Part shown: piece after piece, positions 26,192 to 34,194 of the stretch
Numbering within the stretch: position 1 is the first letter of the stretch
Layout: each line of letters begins with the position of its first letter
Assembly (NCBI GenBank): GCA_011390345.1
Contig: JAABSP010000020.1
Location: 1-64,000, forward strand
Reading direction: 5' to 3'
DNA: 64,000 nt
Source of the DNA: Desulfobacteraceae bacterium
GTDB lineage: Bacteria > Desulfobacterota > Desulfobacteria > Desulfobacterales > JAABSP01
Position numbers and translations under genes: made by a program
The notes under the pieces: generated by a model
What the model saw: only the letters and a program-made list of their open reading frames with translations
The model's database searches: none
Told to the model about the DNA's origin: nothing

Positions 26192-26290
26192 TCAGGTGAA
26201 TTTCGGAAATGAACATGCCGGCAAAGGTCATGGATGCTCAACCTCCACTCTGTCTATTCTGTCCATTCCGTCCATTTTTTCGTCCCTTTA
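26192..26290. repeat. ~95-bp dispersed repeat, copy 1 (trpB-trpA gap)
   Basis: This stretch and 42513-42605 share the blocks TGAATTT-GGAATGAA, CCGGCAAAGGTC and CCTCCACTCTGTC, and then GTC units every 9 bases ending in a T-run. Both copies have the same orientation and both could encode a similar short peptide (MxxPAKV...QPPLC..CP). It looks like one family of small intergenic elements. Its presence inside the trp operon may affect trpA expression. Confidence 0.8.
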
Positions 26291-26330
26291 AGTGGAATTT
26301 TGAATCCGAAAAATCGCCTCGATACTCTTT

Positions 26331-27545
26331 TCAGGATTCCAGGTTGATGTGTTTTCCCACGATTCCCATATCTTTGTCCCCACGGCCCGAGAGGTTGACC
26401 ACGATGATCTTGTTTGGGGCCATCTTTCCGGCTTCGATCATGGCTTGGGCAAGGGCGTGGGAGCTTTCCAGGGCCGGGATGATTCCCTCGAGCCGGCTCA
26501 GGGTCTGAAAAGCTTCGAGGGCCTGATCGTCGGTGATGGACATATAGCGGGCCCGTTTGAAATCCTTGAACTGGGAGTGTTCAGGGCCTACACCGGGATA
26601 GTCGAGGCCGGCCGATATGGAATGGGCCTCCAATATCTGCCCCTCGTCATCCTGGAGCACATAGGACTTTGCCCCGTGGAGAACTCCGACGGTTCCGGCA
26701 CTTAGGGTCGCGGCGTGTTTGCCGGTTTCAATGCCCCTTCCGGCCGCCTCGACTCCGACCATCTCCACGGGGTCGTTCAGGAATGGATAGAAAAGGCCCA
26801 TTGCGTTGCTGCCGCCGCCGACACATGCGATCAGCATGTCGGGAAGCCTTCCCGCAAAGGCCTGAACCTGATCCCTGGCCTCGTCGCCGATCACCCGTTG
26901 GAAATCCCGCACCATTGCCGGGTAGGGATGGGGGCCGGCCACGGAGCCGATGACGTAGAAGGTATCGGCCACCGCGCCGACCCAGTAGCGCATGGCTTCG
27001 TTCATGGCATCCTTGAGGGTTCCGGTTCCCGATGATACGGGGACCACTTCCGCGCCCAGGAGGCGCATCCGGCGGACGTTGGGGGCCTGGCGCTCGATGT
27101 CCTCGGTTCCCATGAAGACTTTGCACTCCATGCCGAAGAGGGCTGCGGTGGTGGCGGTGGCTACGCCGTGCTGGCCCGCGCCGGTCTCCGCGATCACCTT
27201 TTTCTTGCCCATCCATTTGGCCATCAGGGTCTGGCCCAAAGTGTTGTTGATCTTGTGCGCGCCGGTGTGCGCGAGATCCTCCCGCTTCAGCCAGATGGCC
27301 GCGCCACCGGCTTTTTCGCTTAGGGTCTTTGCATGAAAGAGCGGCGTGGGTCTGCCGGTATAGTCCCGCAGCAGATCATGCAGCTCCTTTTGAAAATCGG
27401 GGTCCGCGATGTTTTTTCGGTAGGCCTCCTCCAGCTCCAGCAGGGCCGGCATCAGTGTCTCTCCTACATATCGTCCCCCATAGGGGCCGAAGTGGCCCCG
27501 CTGGTCAGGATACTGCTTTTGGTCCAGGGCATCGATGCCGTACAT
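26331..27545 (-). CDS. trpB: Tryptophan synthase beta chain
   Basis: Pyridoxal-phosphate enzyme joining indole and serine to tryptophan. 404 residues. The PLP lysine is in [13 protein letters not shown] (about 93); the glycine-rich phosphate site is [10 protein letters not shown] (about 237). Other family blocks: [24 protein letters not shown]. The start at 27545 is set by AGGAGG upstream and by overlap with the trpF stop (TGATG). The longer open frame upstream is trpF read out of frame. Confidence 0.97.
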   Translation of the reverse strand: MYGIDALDQKQYPDQRGHFGPYGGRYVGETLMPALLELEEAYRKNIADPDFQKELHDLLRDYTGRPTPLFHAKTLSEKAGGAAIWLKREDLAHTGAHKINNTLGQTLMAKWMGKKKVIAETGAGQHGVATATTAALFGMECKVFMGTEDIERQAPNVRRMRLLGAEVVPVSSGTGTLKDAMNEAMRYWVGAVADTFYVIGSVAGPHPYPAMVRDFQRVIGDEARDQVQAFAGRLPDMLIACVGGGSNAMGLFYPFLNDPVEMVGVEAAGRGIETGKHAATLSAGTVGVLHGAKSYVLQDDEGQILEAHSISAGLDYPGVGPEHSQFKDFKRARYMSITDDQALEAFQTLSRLEGIIPALESSHALAQAMIEAGKMAPNKIIVVNLSGRGDKDMGIVGKHINLES

Positions 27546-28195
27546 CAGAATATCCTCCTTGTCTTTCGTTCTATGCGGCAACTGCGGGCCGCTTTGATAA
27601 ATCTTTCGACTTTGGCCAGATCCTTGCGGCCCGGCTCGAATTCGACGCCGGAGCTGACATCGACCGCATCGGGTGCTGCCGCGGTAATTGCCGCGTTCAC
27701 ATTCTCCGGGTCGAGGCCCCCGGCGAGCACCAAGGGATGTTTCAGGCCAAAATCCCTTGCCATGCCCCAGTCCCATTCCATCGCATTTCCGCCGGGAAGC
27801 TTTCCTCCCCCGCATTCCACCAGGAATCCGCCGGCCGGATAATTCTTTGCCGAAAAAAGCCTTGGTTCCCGATGGATAAATAGCCCCTTGATCACCCGAA
27901 CTCCTTCCTTGAGGATCCGGCTCACAATCTCCGGCGACTCCTGTCCGTGAAGCTGCACCGCATCCAGGCCGCAGTAGTGGACCTTCCGCATCATCCATTC
28001 ATAATCCCTGTCCACGAACACGCCCACCTTGGTCACTTCGTCGCCGAGGGCACTGCATATCTCTCCGGCAAGTTCGTCATCGAGGTTTCTGGGGCTTTTG
28101 TAGTAGAATACCAGGCCGATGGCGTCCGCGCCCAGGCCCGCACAGGCCAGGGCCTCATCCACGCTGGTGAGGCCGCAGATCTTGATCTGCACCAT
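27545..28195 (-). CDS. trpF: Phosphoribosylanthranilate isomerase
   Basis: Isomerises N-(5'-phosphoribosyl)anthranilate in the third tryptophan step. 216 residues. KICGLT at 4-9 carries the catalytic Cys; [40 protein letters not shown] near the C-terminus with the phosphate-binding Ser/Gly. It overlaps trpB by one base and starts 2 bases after trpC ends, so it is tightly coupled. Confidence 0.96.
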   Translation of the reverse strand: MVQIKICGLTSVDEALACAGLGADAIGLVFYYKSPRNLDDELAGEICSALGDEVTKVGVFVDRDYEWMMRKVHYCGLDAVQLHGQESPEIVSRILKEGVRVIKGLFIHREPRLFSAKNYPAGGFLVECGGGKLPGGNAMEWDWGMARDFGLKHPLVLAGGLDPENVNAAITAAAPDAVDVSSGVEFEPGRKDLAKVERFIKAARSCRIERKTRRIF

Positions 28196-28197
28196 TT

Positions 28198-28995
28198 TCA
28201 GTTTCCTTTCATCAGCGATTGCAGAAAGGCTTCGGGATCATCGGAGCGAACGAGGCTCTCTCCGATTAGGAAGTTGTGGAATCCTGCCTTTTTGAGCTGT
28301 TGAATATCTTCCAGACCGCGGATGCCGCTTTCGGCCACCGGGATCTGCCCTTTGTCGAGCAGGGAGACCATCCGGATCGAATTGTCGATGCTCGTCTCAA
28401 AGGAGCGGAGATTCCGGTTGTTGATGCCGACCAGCGGGGCATTCAATCTCTTGACGATCTTGATCTCCTCGGGTGTGTGTACCTCCACCAGCACGCCGAG
28501 ATGGATTGCCCTGCAAAGATCGAGAAAGTCACTGAGCTGCAATCTTGTAAGAATGGAGGCGATTAGCAGAACCGCATCTGCGCCCATTGCCTGGGCCTCG
28601 AAGATCTGATACGAGGAGATGATGAAGTCCTTTCTCAGGATCGGAAGAGAGGTTGCCGCTTTTGCCCGCTTCAGATCCGAAGAACTTCCTTTGAAAAAAT
28701 GTTCATCCGTGAGAACCGAGATTGCAGCCGCCCCGCCCCGTTCATAGGCCGCTGCCTGCCGCTCGGGATCAAGATCCTCCCGAATGATTCCTTTGGAGGG
28801 GGAGGCTCGCTTGATCTCGGCAATGATGTTCACACCCTTTGGACCCGGTTTCCTGAGATTTTCAAAAAAGGGTCTGCGATTGGCCTCTTCTTCCAACGCT
28901 TTGCCAAGAAGTTTATCCAGAGGAACTCTCGCCTCTGCGGCCTCGACCTCCTTCTGCTTCTGCTCAACGATCTGTTTTAAAATATCGGTTGCCAT
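28198..28995 (-). CDS. trpC: Indole-3-glycerol phosphate synthase
   Basis: Ring closure to indole-3-glycerol phosphate. 265 residues of a single domain (not fused to TrpF as in E. coli). Catalytic segments IIAEIKRASPSKG (Glu and Lys near 58-60), ISVLTDEHFFKGS, LRKDFIISSYQIFEA, VGINNRNLRSF and VAESGIRG are all present. AGGAG overlaps the trpD end. Confidence 0.97.
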   Translation of the reverse strand: MATDILKQIVEQKQKEVEAAEARVPLDKLLGKALEEEANRRPFFENLRKPGPKGVNIIAEIKRASPSKGIIREDLDPERQAAAYERGGAAAISVLTDEHFFKGSSSDLKRAKAATSLPILRKDFIISSYQIFEAQAMGADAVLLIASILTRLQLSDFLDLCRAIHLGVLVEVHTPEEIKIVKRLNAPLVGINNRNLRSFETSIDNSIRMVSLLDKGQIPVAESGIRGLEDIQQLKKAGFHNFLIGESLVRSDDPEAFLQSLMKGN

Positions 28996-29001
28996 GATCT
29001 G

Positions 29002-30024
29002 CTATCCGTTCTCCTGCGTAAACCGCACCAGCGCATCCAGCTTCTCCTTTGCCTTCCCGGAATCAATGGCATCCTCGGCAAGAGGAATCCCTTCAGCGAT
29101 ATCCTTGGCTTTTCCGGCTGCGGCCAAGGCTGCGGCCGCATTGAGCAGCACCACGTTCCGCTTTACCCCCTTCTCCTTTCCGTTCAGAATATCCATACAG
29201 ATCTTTGCATTCTCATCAGGGGTTCCGCCCTTCAAGTCCGCGGGGTCCGCCTCTCCCCCGAAAAACCGATCCGGCGAGATGTCATAGGTGCGGATCATCC
29301 CGTCCGAAAGCTCCGACACCCGGGTCGGCGCACAGACCGATATCTCGTCAAGTCCGTCATGGCCATGCACCACAAAGGCGCGTTTGGTTCCCAGAAGCTG
29401 CAGCGCCTGAGCAAACATCTCCGTAAGGGATGGGGCATAAACCCCCAAAAGCTGGCAGTTGGCCGCTGCCGGGTTCGTCAATGGTCCCAGCATATTGAAG
29501 ATGCTCCGGATGCCGACCTCTTTTCTCGCCTTGGCCGCATACTTCATGGCCCCGTGATAGAGGGGCGCAAAGAGAAAGCCGATGCCGATCTCCTCCACGG
29601 CCTCCTCGACGATCTCGGGCGCGGTGTCGATCTTCACCCCGAGGGTCTCCAGCAGATCCGCGCTGCCGCACAGGCTGGAGATGGAGCGGTTCCCGTGCTT
29701 GGCAACAGTCACGCCGCATCCGGCCACCAGAAAGGCCGTGGTGGTGGAGATGTTGAAGGTGTTGGAGGCATCCCCGCCCGTGCCGCAGGTATCCACAACG
29801 GTTGAAGCCGAGGTCTGAATCCGCTTTGCCTTGCGCCGCATGGTTCTGGCGGCCCCTGCCAGCTCCTCGAAGGTCTCGCCCTTTGTGGCCAAGGCTGCCA
29901 TGAATGCGCCCACCTGCGCGTCGGTGATCTCTCCGGAGAAGATGTCTGCGATCATCTCCGCCATCTGATCCTGGGTCAGGTCCTCTTTTGCAATGATTCG
30001 GTTGAGGTTCTCTTTAAAGGCCAT
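29002..30024 (-). CDS. trpD: Anthranilate phosphoribosyltransferase
   Basis: Transfers phosphoribosyl from PRPP to anthranilate. 340 residues. DTCGTGGDASNTFNIST (about 83-99) is the PRPP/Mg site, followed by KHGNRSISS; later NMLGPLTNPA and VVHGHDGLDEIS. It stands alone rather than fused to TrpG. AAGGAGAAG precedes the ATG. It lies 67 bases after trpG. Confidence 0.97.
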   Translation of the reverse strand: MAFKENLNRIIAKEDLTQDQMAEMIADIFSGEITDAQVGAFMAALATKGETFEELAGAARTMRRKAKRIQTSASTVVDTCGTGGDASNTFNISTTTAFLVAGCGVTVAKHGNRSISSLCGSADLLETLGVKIDTAPEIVEEAVEEIGIGFLFAPLYHGAMKYAAKARKEVGIRSIFNMLGPLTNPAAANCQLLGVYAPSLTEMFAQALQLLGTKRAFVVHGHDGLDEISVCAPTRVSELSDGMIRTYDISPDRFFGGEADPADLKGGTPDENAKICMDILNGKEKGVKRNVVLLNAAAALAAAGKAKDIAEGIPLAEDAIDSGKAKEKLDALVRFTQENG

Positions 30025-30091
30025 CGAATATCTTCTCCTTATTTTGGATACTTATGAACAGGCTTTTCGATACTGCTTCAACAGGATTCTT

Positions 30092-30673
30092 CTAAAGGCT
30101 GCTTCCGATGCTGCCGTTGACGAAGTTTCTCAGCAGCCGCTTTCCCACAGGCGTCATGATCGACTCGGGATGGAACTGAATCCCCTCTGTGGGGTGGCTT
30201 TTATGGCGTATGCCCATGATCTCTCCATCTTCTGAAGTCGCGGTGATCATCAGATCGGCCGGAAAGAGATCCCCGCTCACCGAAAGGGAGTGGTACCGCA
30301 TGGCCGGAAAGGGCTTCTTGATCCCCTTGTAGATCCCTTTGCCGTCCCCGGTGACGGTGGAGACCTTCCCGTGCATCAGCCGCTTTGCCGAGATCACCTT
30401 TCCGCCAAAGGCCATGCCGATGGCCTGATGCCCCAGGCAGACGCCCAGGATCGGGATCTTTCCGGAGAAGTGTTGGATGACATTAAGGGAGATCCCCGCA
30501 TCCTCGGGCCGTCCCGGGCCCGGGGAGATCACGATGCCGGCCGGGGCCATCTCCGCAAGTTCGGCAACGGTAACGGCATCGTTCCGGAAGACCGTAACCG
30601 GACACTCCATCTCCATGAGATACTGGACCAGATTATAGGTAAAAGAGTCGTAGTTGTCGATCATGACAATCAT
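30092..30673 (-). CDS. trpG: Anthranilate synthase glutamine amidotransferase subunit
   Basis: Delivers ammonia from glutamine to TrpE. 193 residues. Class-I amidotransferase triad: Cys in ILGVCLGHQAIG (about 80), His and Glu in GIQFHPESIMT (about 170); oxyanion segment SPGPGRPEDAG. The start at 30673 overlaps the trpE stop by 4 bases (ATGA), which sets it; the frame is open further upstream but only as trpE read out of frame. Confidence 0.96.
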   Translation of the reverse strand: MIVMIDNYDSFTYNLVQYLMEMECPVTVFRNDAVTVAELAEMAPAGIVISPGPGRPEDAGISLNVIQHFSGKIPILGVCLGHQAIGMAFGGKVISAKRLMHGKVSTVTGDGKGIYKGIKKPFPAMRYHSLSVSGDLFPADLMITATSEDGEIMGIRHKSHPTEGIQFHPESIMTPVGKRLLRNFVNGSIGSSL

Positions 30674-32163
30674 CGCTGCCCATCCTCCTCGATCTTCTCT
30701 CCCTGCACGAGCTGCAGAGCCTTTTGAATGGCCATTGCCTTGTTGATGGTCTCCTTCTGCTCCATATCCGGGTCCGAATCCGCGACGATCCCGGCCCCGG
30801 CCCGAACCGTCAGCTTTTCCCCCTCCACGCAGCCGGTCCGGATGGTGATGGCCAGATCCATGTTCCCGTGAAAGGAGATGTAGCCGACCGCGCCGCCGTA
30901 GGGGCCTCTGGGGCTCTTCTCCAGCTCGTCGATGATCTCCATTGCCCGGACCTTGGGCGCGCCCGACAGGGTTCCGGCCGGAAATGTCGCCCGCAGCAGA
31001 TCCCATGCATCCTTTCCGTGTTGGATGTCGCAGCAGATGTTGGAGACCAGGTGCATCACATGGGAGTACCGCTCCACGATCATCAGGTCCGTCACCTGCA
31101 CCGTGCCGGTCTCCGCGATCCGTCCCAGATCGTTTCGGCCGAGATCCACCAGCATCAGGTGTTCTGCCCGCTCCTTCTCATCGGCAAGCAGCTCGTCGGC
31201 AAGGGCCCGGTCCGCCTGCTCGCTGCCGCCCCGGGGACGGGTTCCCGCGATGGGACGCAGGGTGGCCACGCCGCTCTCCAGCCGGACCATGGTTTCGGGG
31301 GAAGAGCCCACAAGCGCCATCTCCCCCAGATGGAGAAAGTACATATACGGAGAGGGATTGATGAAGCGCTGGGCCCGGTAGAGGGACCAGAGATCGGGAG
31401 CGGGGGTGCAGGAGAACTCCTGCGAGATGACCGACTGGATGATGTCCCCGGCCCGAATATACTCTTTGACACGGCCGACATTGCTCTGGTAGATCCCGTC
31501 CTCCCACTCGGGGGTGAGGGCATATGTCCCTTTCTGGAGCGGGATGTCTTCCAACGGGCTTCGGATCTTTTCGAGAAGCTTATCGAGCCGATTCTGCGCA
31601 TCGTCGTAATCCGTATCCCGGATCTTCGGGTCCCCGAAGACCAGCGCGACCACGATCAGGGTGTTCTTGATGTTGTCGAAGATGAGCAGCTCATCCGGAA
31701 TGACGAAGTGGGCAATGGGCCGGTCATCCGGCAGCCGGTTGGGGATCTTCTCGAAAAAGGAGACCATCTCATAGGTGAAATAGCCCACAAGCCCCCCCCA
31801 GAACCGGGGAAGACCGGCCACGGGCGCGGGCCTGTATTTGGCCATCAGCTCCCGCAGCACCGCGATGGGATCTCCGAAATGGGGGATCTCCATCCGGCCC
31901 CCATTCTCCGCCACCGTCACCATCTCCTTGAAGACCCGGACCTGGCGCCGGGAAGAGACGCTCAAAAAGCTGTAGCGGCCCCACCGCTCCCCGCCCTCGA
32001 CGCTCTCCAGCAGAAAGGCGGGGCCCTTGCCGGGGTAGATCTTCTTCAGCAGCGACACCGGGGTTTCGGTGTCGGCCAGCACCTCGGCACAGACCGGGAT
32101 CACATTGTGGTACTCGGTCAACCGGACAAACTGCGCTTTGTCCGGAAATCGTTGGATCAACAT
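30670..32163 (-). CDS. trpE: Anthranilate synthase component I
   Basis: Makes anthranilate from chorismate with TrpG ammonia. 497 residues. The N-terminal part carries the tryptophan feedback motif LLES (about 50-53). The C-terminal chorismate-binding half has IAGTRPRGG, LVDLGRNDLGRIA, GTLSGAPKVRAMEIID and YGGAVGYISFHGNMD. AAAGGAG precedes the ATG. It is first of trpEGDCFBA and follows an attenuator-like leader, so it is controlled both by feedback and by attenuation. Confidence 0.97.
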   Translation of the reverse strand: MLIQRFPDKAQFVRLTEYHNVIPVCAEVLADTETPVSLLKKIYPGKGPAFLLESVEGGERWGRYSFLSVSSRRQVRVFKEMVTVAENGGRMEIPHFGDPIAVLRELMAKYRPAPVAGLPRFWGGLVGYFTYEMVSFFEKIPNRLPDDRPIAHFVIPDELLIFDNIKNTLIVVALVFGDPKIRDTDYDDAQNRLDKLLEKIRSPLEDIPLQKGTYALTPEWEDGIYQSNVGRVKEYIRAGDIIQSVISQEFSCTPAPDLWSLYRAQRFINPSPYMYFLHLGEMALVGSSPETMVRLESGVATLRPIAGTRPRGGSEQADRALADELLADEKERAEHLMLVDLGRNDLGRIAETGTVQVTDLMIVERYSHVMHLVSNICCDIQHGKDAWDLLRATFPAGTLSGAPKVRAMEIIDELEKSPRGPYGGAVGYISFHGNMDLAITIRTGCVEGEKLTVRAGAGIVADSDPDMEQKETINKAMAIQKALQLVQGEKIEEDGQR

Positions 32164-32210
32164 CTGCTCTTTTCTCCTTTATCCATCCGTTCCCTGTTAT
32201 GCCCCGAAAC

Positions 32211-32239
32211 GAAAAAAGGCCGTGAAATCTTCCACGGCC
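32211..32239 (-). terminator. trp attenuator terminator hairpin
   Basis: On the minus strand, stem GGCCGTG / CACGGCC with an 8-9 base loop, then a run of six T. It lies about 50 bases before the trpE ATG. Its 5' arm (GGCCGTGG) can instead pair, with one G-U, to CCACGGTC, the 3' arm of the hairpin just upstream, giving the mutually exclusive antiterminator. Confidence 0.88.
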
Positions 32240-32250
32240 CCCTTGAATGC

Positions 32251-32284
32251 AAAAAGACCGTGGGCGTCAGGGCTGCCCACGGTC
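32251..32284 (-). promoter_or_regulatory. Upstream attenuator hairpin (1:2-type), also U-tailed
   Basis: On the minus strand, a perfect 10-bp stem GACCGTGGGC / GCCCACGGTC followed by five T. Its 3' arm can pair with the 5' arm of the terminator hairpin. Its loop and 3' arm (CCTGACGCC) are complementary to GGCGTCAGG at the start of the leader peptide coding region, a further possible alternative fold. Because it has its own T-run it could also terminate by itself. Confidence 0.8.
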
Positions 32285-32316
32285 TCTGTTTTTATGCCCG
32301 AAGCGGTAAATGAATA

Positions 32317-32418
32317 TCAGGCGTCGGTCCCGGCGGCAGACCCTCGGATCATGGGCCACCAGCACCACCAACACGCTACACAAATTTTCTCGTTTTTTAT
32401 TTTATTGCCTGACGCCAT
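32317..32418 (-). CDS. trpL: trp operon leader peptide (four Trp codons)
   Basis: A 33-residue open frame on the minus strand: ATG at 32418, TGA at 32319-32317, preceded by AGGAAAG. It contains WWCWW, i.e. four Trp codons within five, which is far beyond chance. It lies between a trp promoter and two mutually exclusive hairpins. Ribosome stalling on these codons when Trp-tRNA is short would favour the antiterminator fold. The Trp codons are unusually far (about 70 bases) from the first hairpin arm, so the geometry differs from E. coli. Too short for usual gene callers. Confidence 0.88.
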   Translation of the reverse strand: MASGNKIKNEKICVACWWCWWPMIRGSAAGTDA

Positions 32419-32498
32419 TTTGCCGCTTTCCTGTCTCTTGTTCCTTCCAAAGTCCAAAGGATGGTCTGTGATGATTCTGCCCATCCGTTAAAGAGTTC

Positions 32499-32526
32499 TT
32501 TATCCTCTGCGGAATGGATTTGTCAA
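32499..32526 (-). promoter_or_regulatory. Probable trp operon promoter
   Basis: Minus strand TTGACA (32526-32521) and GATAAA (32504-32499) with a 16-base spacer, about 80 bases before the leader peptide start. The -35 box is consensus; the -10 box matches TATAAT at four of six positions. Confidence 0.65.
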
Positions 32527-32597
32527 GACCTTTTTCCAGTGGAGAATTAAATTTTATGAGGGAATGGAAGAAAGTTCGATTCCCCCTGAAAAAATGA

Positions 32598-32635
32598 TTG
32601 ACAAACACCACATCAACATATAAATAGATATTTAT
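32598..32635 (+). promoter_or_regulatory. Promoter with overlapping ArsR-type operator
   Basis: Plus strand TTGACA at 32598-32603 and TATAAA or TAAATA near 32619-32626. Over the -10 box lies a perfect inverted repeat ATAAATA-GA-TATTTAT (32620-32635). AT-rich palindromes at this position are typical ArsR/SmtB operators, so the arsR gene downstream is probably autoregulated. Confidence 0.65.
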
Positions 32636-32694
32636 TTATTGATAAGAGAGCATGAAGCAGAGATCATGGACAGTGCCTGGACAGTGTTACCAAA

Positions 32695-33105
32695 ATGGTT
32701 TCACCTCAACCGATGAACAAAGCGCGAAGCAAATCGTCCCATGACAATGCCGGCCGCGGCACTACAGCCCGCGAAGATGGATTTGGCACAGGATCTGAGT
32801 TGAGCCGCGATCATCTCCAAAGCGCCGCATTTCTGGCCAAGAGCCTGTCCGATGGCAATCGCCTGAAGATATTGGTTTTCATCAGCAGTGGCAGGAAATC
32901 GGTATCGGCAATTGTCGAGGCGCTTGATTTGTCTCAACCGCTGGTGTCGCATCACCTCAAAGAGTTGAAGCGATCTTTGATGGTCAAGGTGGAGCGCGAT
33001 GGCCCCTTCGTCTATTATGAACTGGCGGATGACAGGATTCTGGATGTACTCCAAATCCTGAGCGATGTGGCAACGGATCTCTTGTCCGGCAGAAAACAGT
33101 TTTGA
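32695..33105 (+). CDS. ArsR-family transcriptional regulator
   Basis: 136 residues with a low-complexity N-terminal 40, then a winged helix: AKSLSDGNRLKILVFIS (about 47-63), VSAIVEALDLSQPLVSHHLKEL (recognition helix about 80-90), and the wing KVERDGPFVYYELAD. No Cys metal site of the classical kind is visible (no CVC), so it may sense something other than As(III). The start is uncertain: 32695, or 32713 (MNKARS). It likely controls the fatty-acid-hydroxylase-like gene about 150 bases downstream and itself through the upstream palindrome. Confidence 0.85.
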   Translation: MVSPQPMNKARSKSSHDNAGRGTTAREDGFGTGSELSRDHLQSAAFLAKSLSDGNRLKILVFISSGRKSVSAIVEALDLSQPLVSHHLKELKRSLMVKVERDGPFVYYELADDRILDVLQILSDVATDLLSGRKQF

Positions 33106-33259
33106 AAAGGGAGGAAACCCGGTCCCTATGGACAAGCTTTTTGAAATCATTTTTTAAGGCTTTTCCCTGGCTGAAAGCCATTGCAAGGCCGTCTCGTCTA
33201 TAGCGGCATCGGAGAGCAAACAATTTAATCGACTTAATCGATACAGCCCCGGGAGGACA

Positions 33260-34078
33260 ATGATGGAAACCGAAACACTCTTTCGCCTGGGCGCTTTCCT
33301 CGGCGTCTTCGCCATTCTGTCAACAACCGAAGTTTTTGCGCCCCGACGGCGGCTGACAACTTCCAAAAGCCGTCGCTGGTTCGCAAACCTGACCATCGTC
33401 GCTTTGAACCCTTTGTCGGTGGCGTTGATTTTTCCCGTTCTGCCCATAGGGGCGGCCCTGCTCGCGTCGAAGGAAGGTTGGGGACTGCTCAATCAATGGG
33501 CCCTGCCCTATTGGTTCGAGGTGCTCATCGCCGTGGCGGCGCTGGATTTCGTTGTGTATGCCCAGCATGTGCTGTTTCACGCTATCCCGACGCTCTGGCG
33601 GCTGCACATGATCCATCATGCAGACCTTGACTTCGATATGACCACCGGGCTGCGGTTCCATCCGATCGAAATCATCGTATCCATAACCATCAAATTGGCG
33701 GCAGTGGTCGCGCTCGGCGCATCGCCTTTGGCCGTGCTGATTTTCGAAGTGGTCCTGAACGCAACCGCCATGTTCAATCACAGCAACATCCGCCTCCCGG
33801 AAACAGTGGACCGGTGGGTCCGGCTGGTCGTGGTCACGCCGGACATGCACCGGGTCCACCACTCGGTCATCATCCGTGAGACCAACAGCAATTACGGGTT
33901 CAACCTGCCCTGGTGGGACCGGCTGATGGGCACCTACAAAGCGCAGCCCGCCAGGGGGCACATGGATATGACCATCGGCCTTTCCCAGTTCCGCGATCCA
34001 CAAAAACTTTCCCTGCCGCGACTCCTGATCCTGCCGTTCACGGGCGATCCCGGCCGGGTTCCCATCAACCGGCATTGA
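33260..34078 (+). CDS. Fatty acid hydroxylase / sterol desaturase family protein
   Basis: 272 residues, membrane di-iron oxygenase superfamily. Hydrophobic segments at about 7-25, 42-70, 85-105 and 140-175. Histidine boxes HVLFH (about 103-107), HMIHHADLDFD (about 115-125) and HRVHHS (about 200-205) supply the iron ligands. It needs O2, so in an anaerobe its role is puzzling; it may act in lipid modification or oxygen defence. GGGAGG lies before the ATG. It follows arsR on the same strand and meets the transporter gene tail to tail. Confidence 0.85.
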   Translation: MMETETLFRLGAFLGVFAILSTTEVFAPRRRLTTSKSRRWFANLTIVALNPLSVALIFPVLPIGAALLASKEGWGLLNQWALPYWFEVLIAVAALDFVVYAQHVLFHAIPTLWRLHMIHHADLDFDMTTGLRFHPIEIIVSITIKLAAVVALGASPLAVLIFEVVLNATAMFNHSNIRLPETVDRWVRLVVVTPDMHRVHHSVIIRETNSNYGFNLPWWDRLMGTYKAQPARGHMDMTIGLSQFRDPQKLSLPRLLILPFTGDPGRVPINRH

Positions 34079-34194
34079 CGCACGAACGGTCCGTTAAAAA
34101 TAGTATCGCACCCAGATTTCCGGCCGCAGTGTATAGGGCAGCGTGATGAGATCGGCGCATTCCTTCCTTATCCTTGTCGTTGCTGAAGTCGTTG

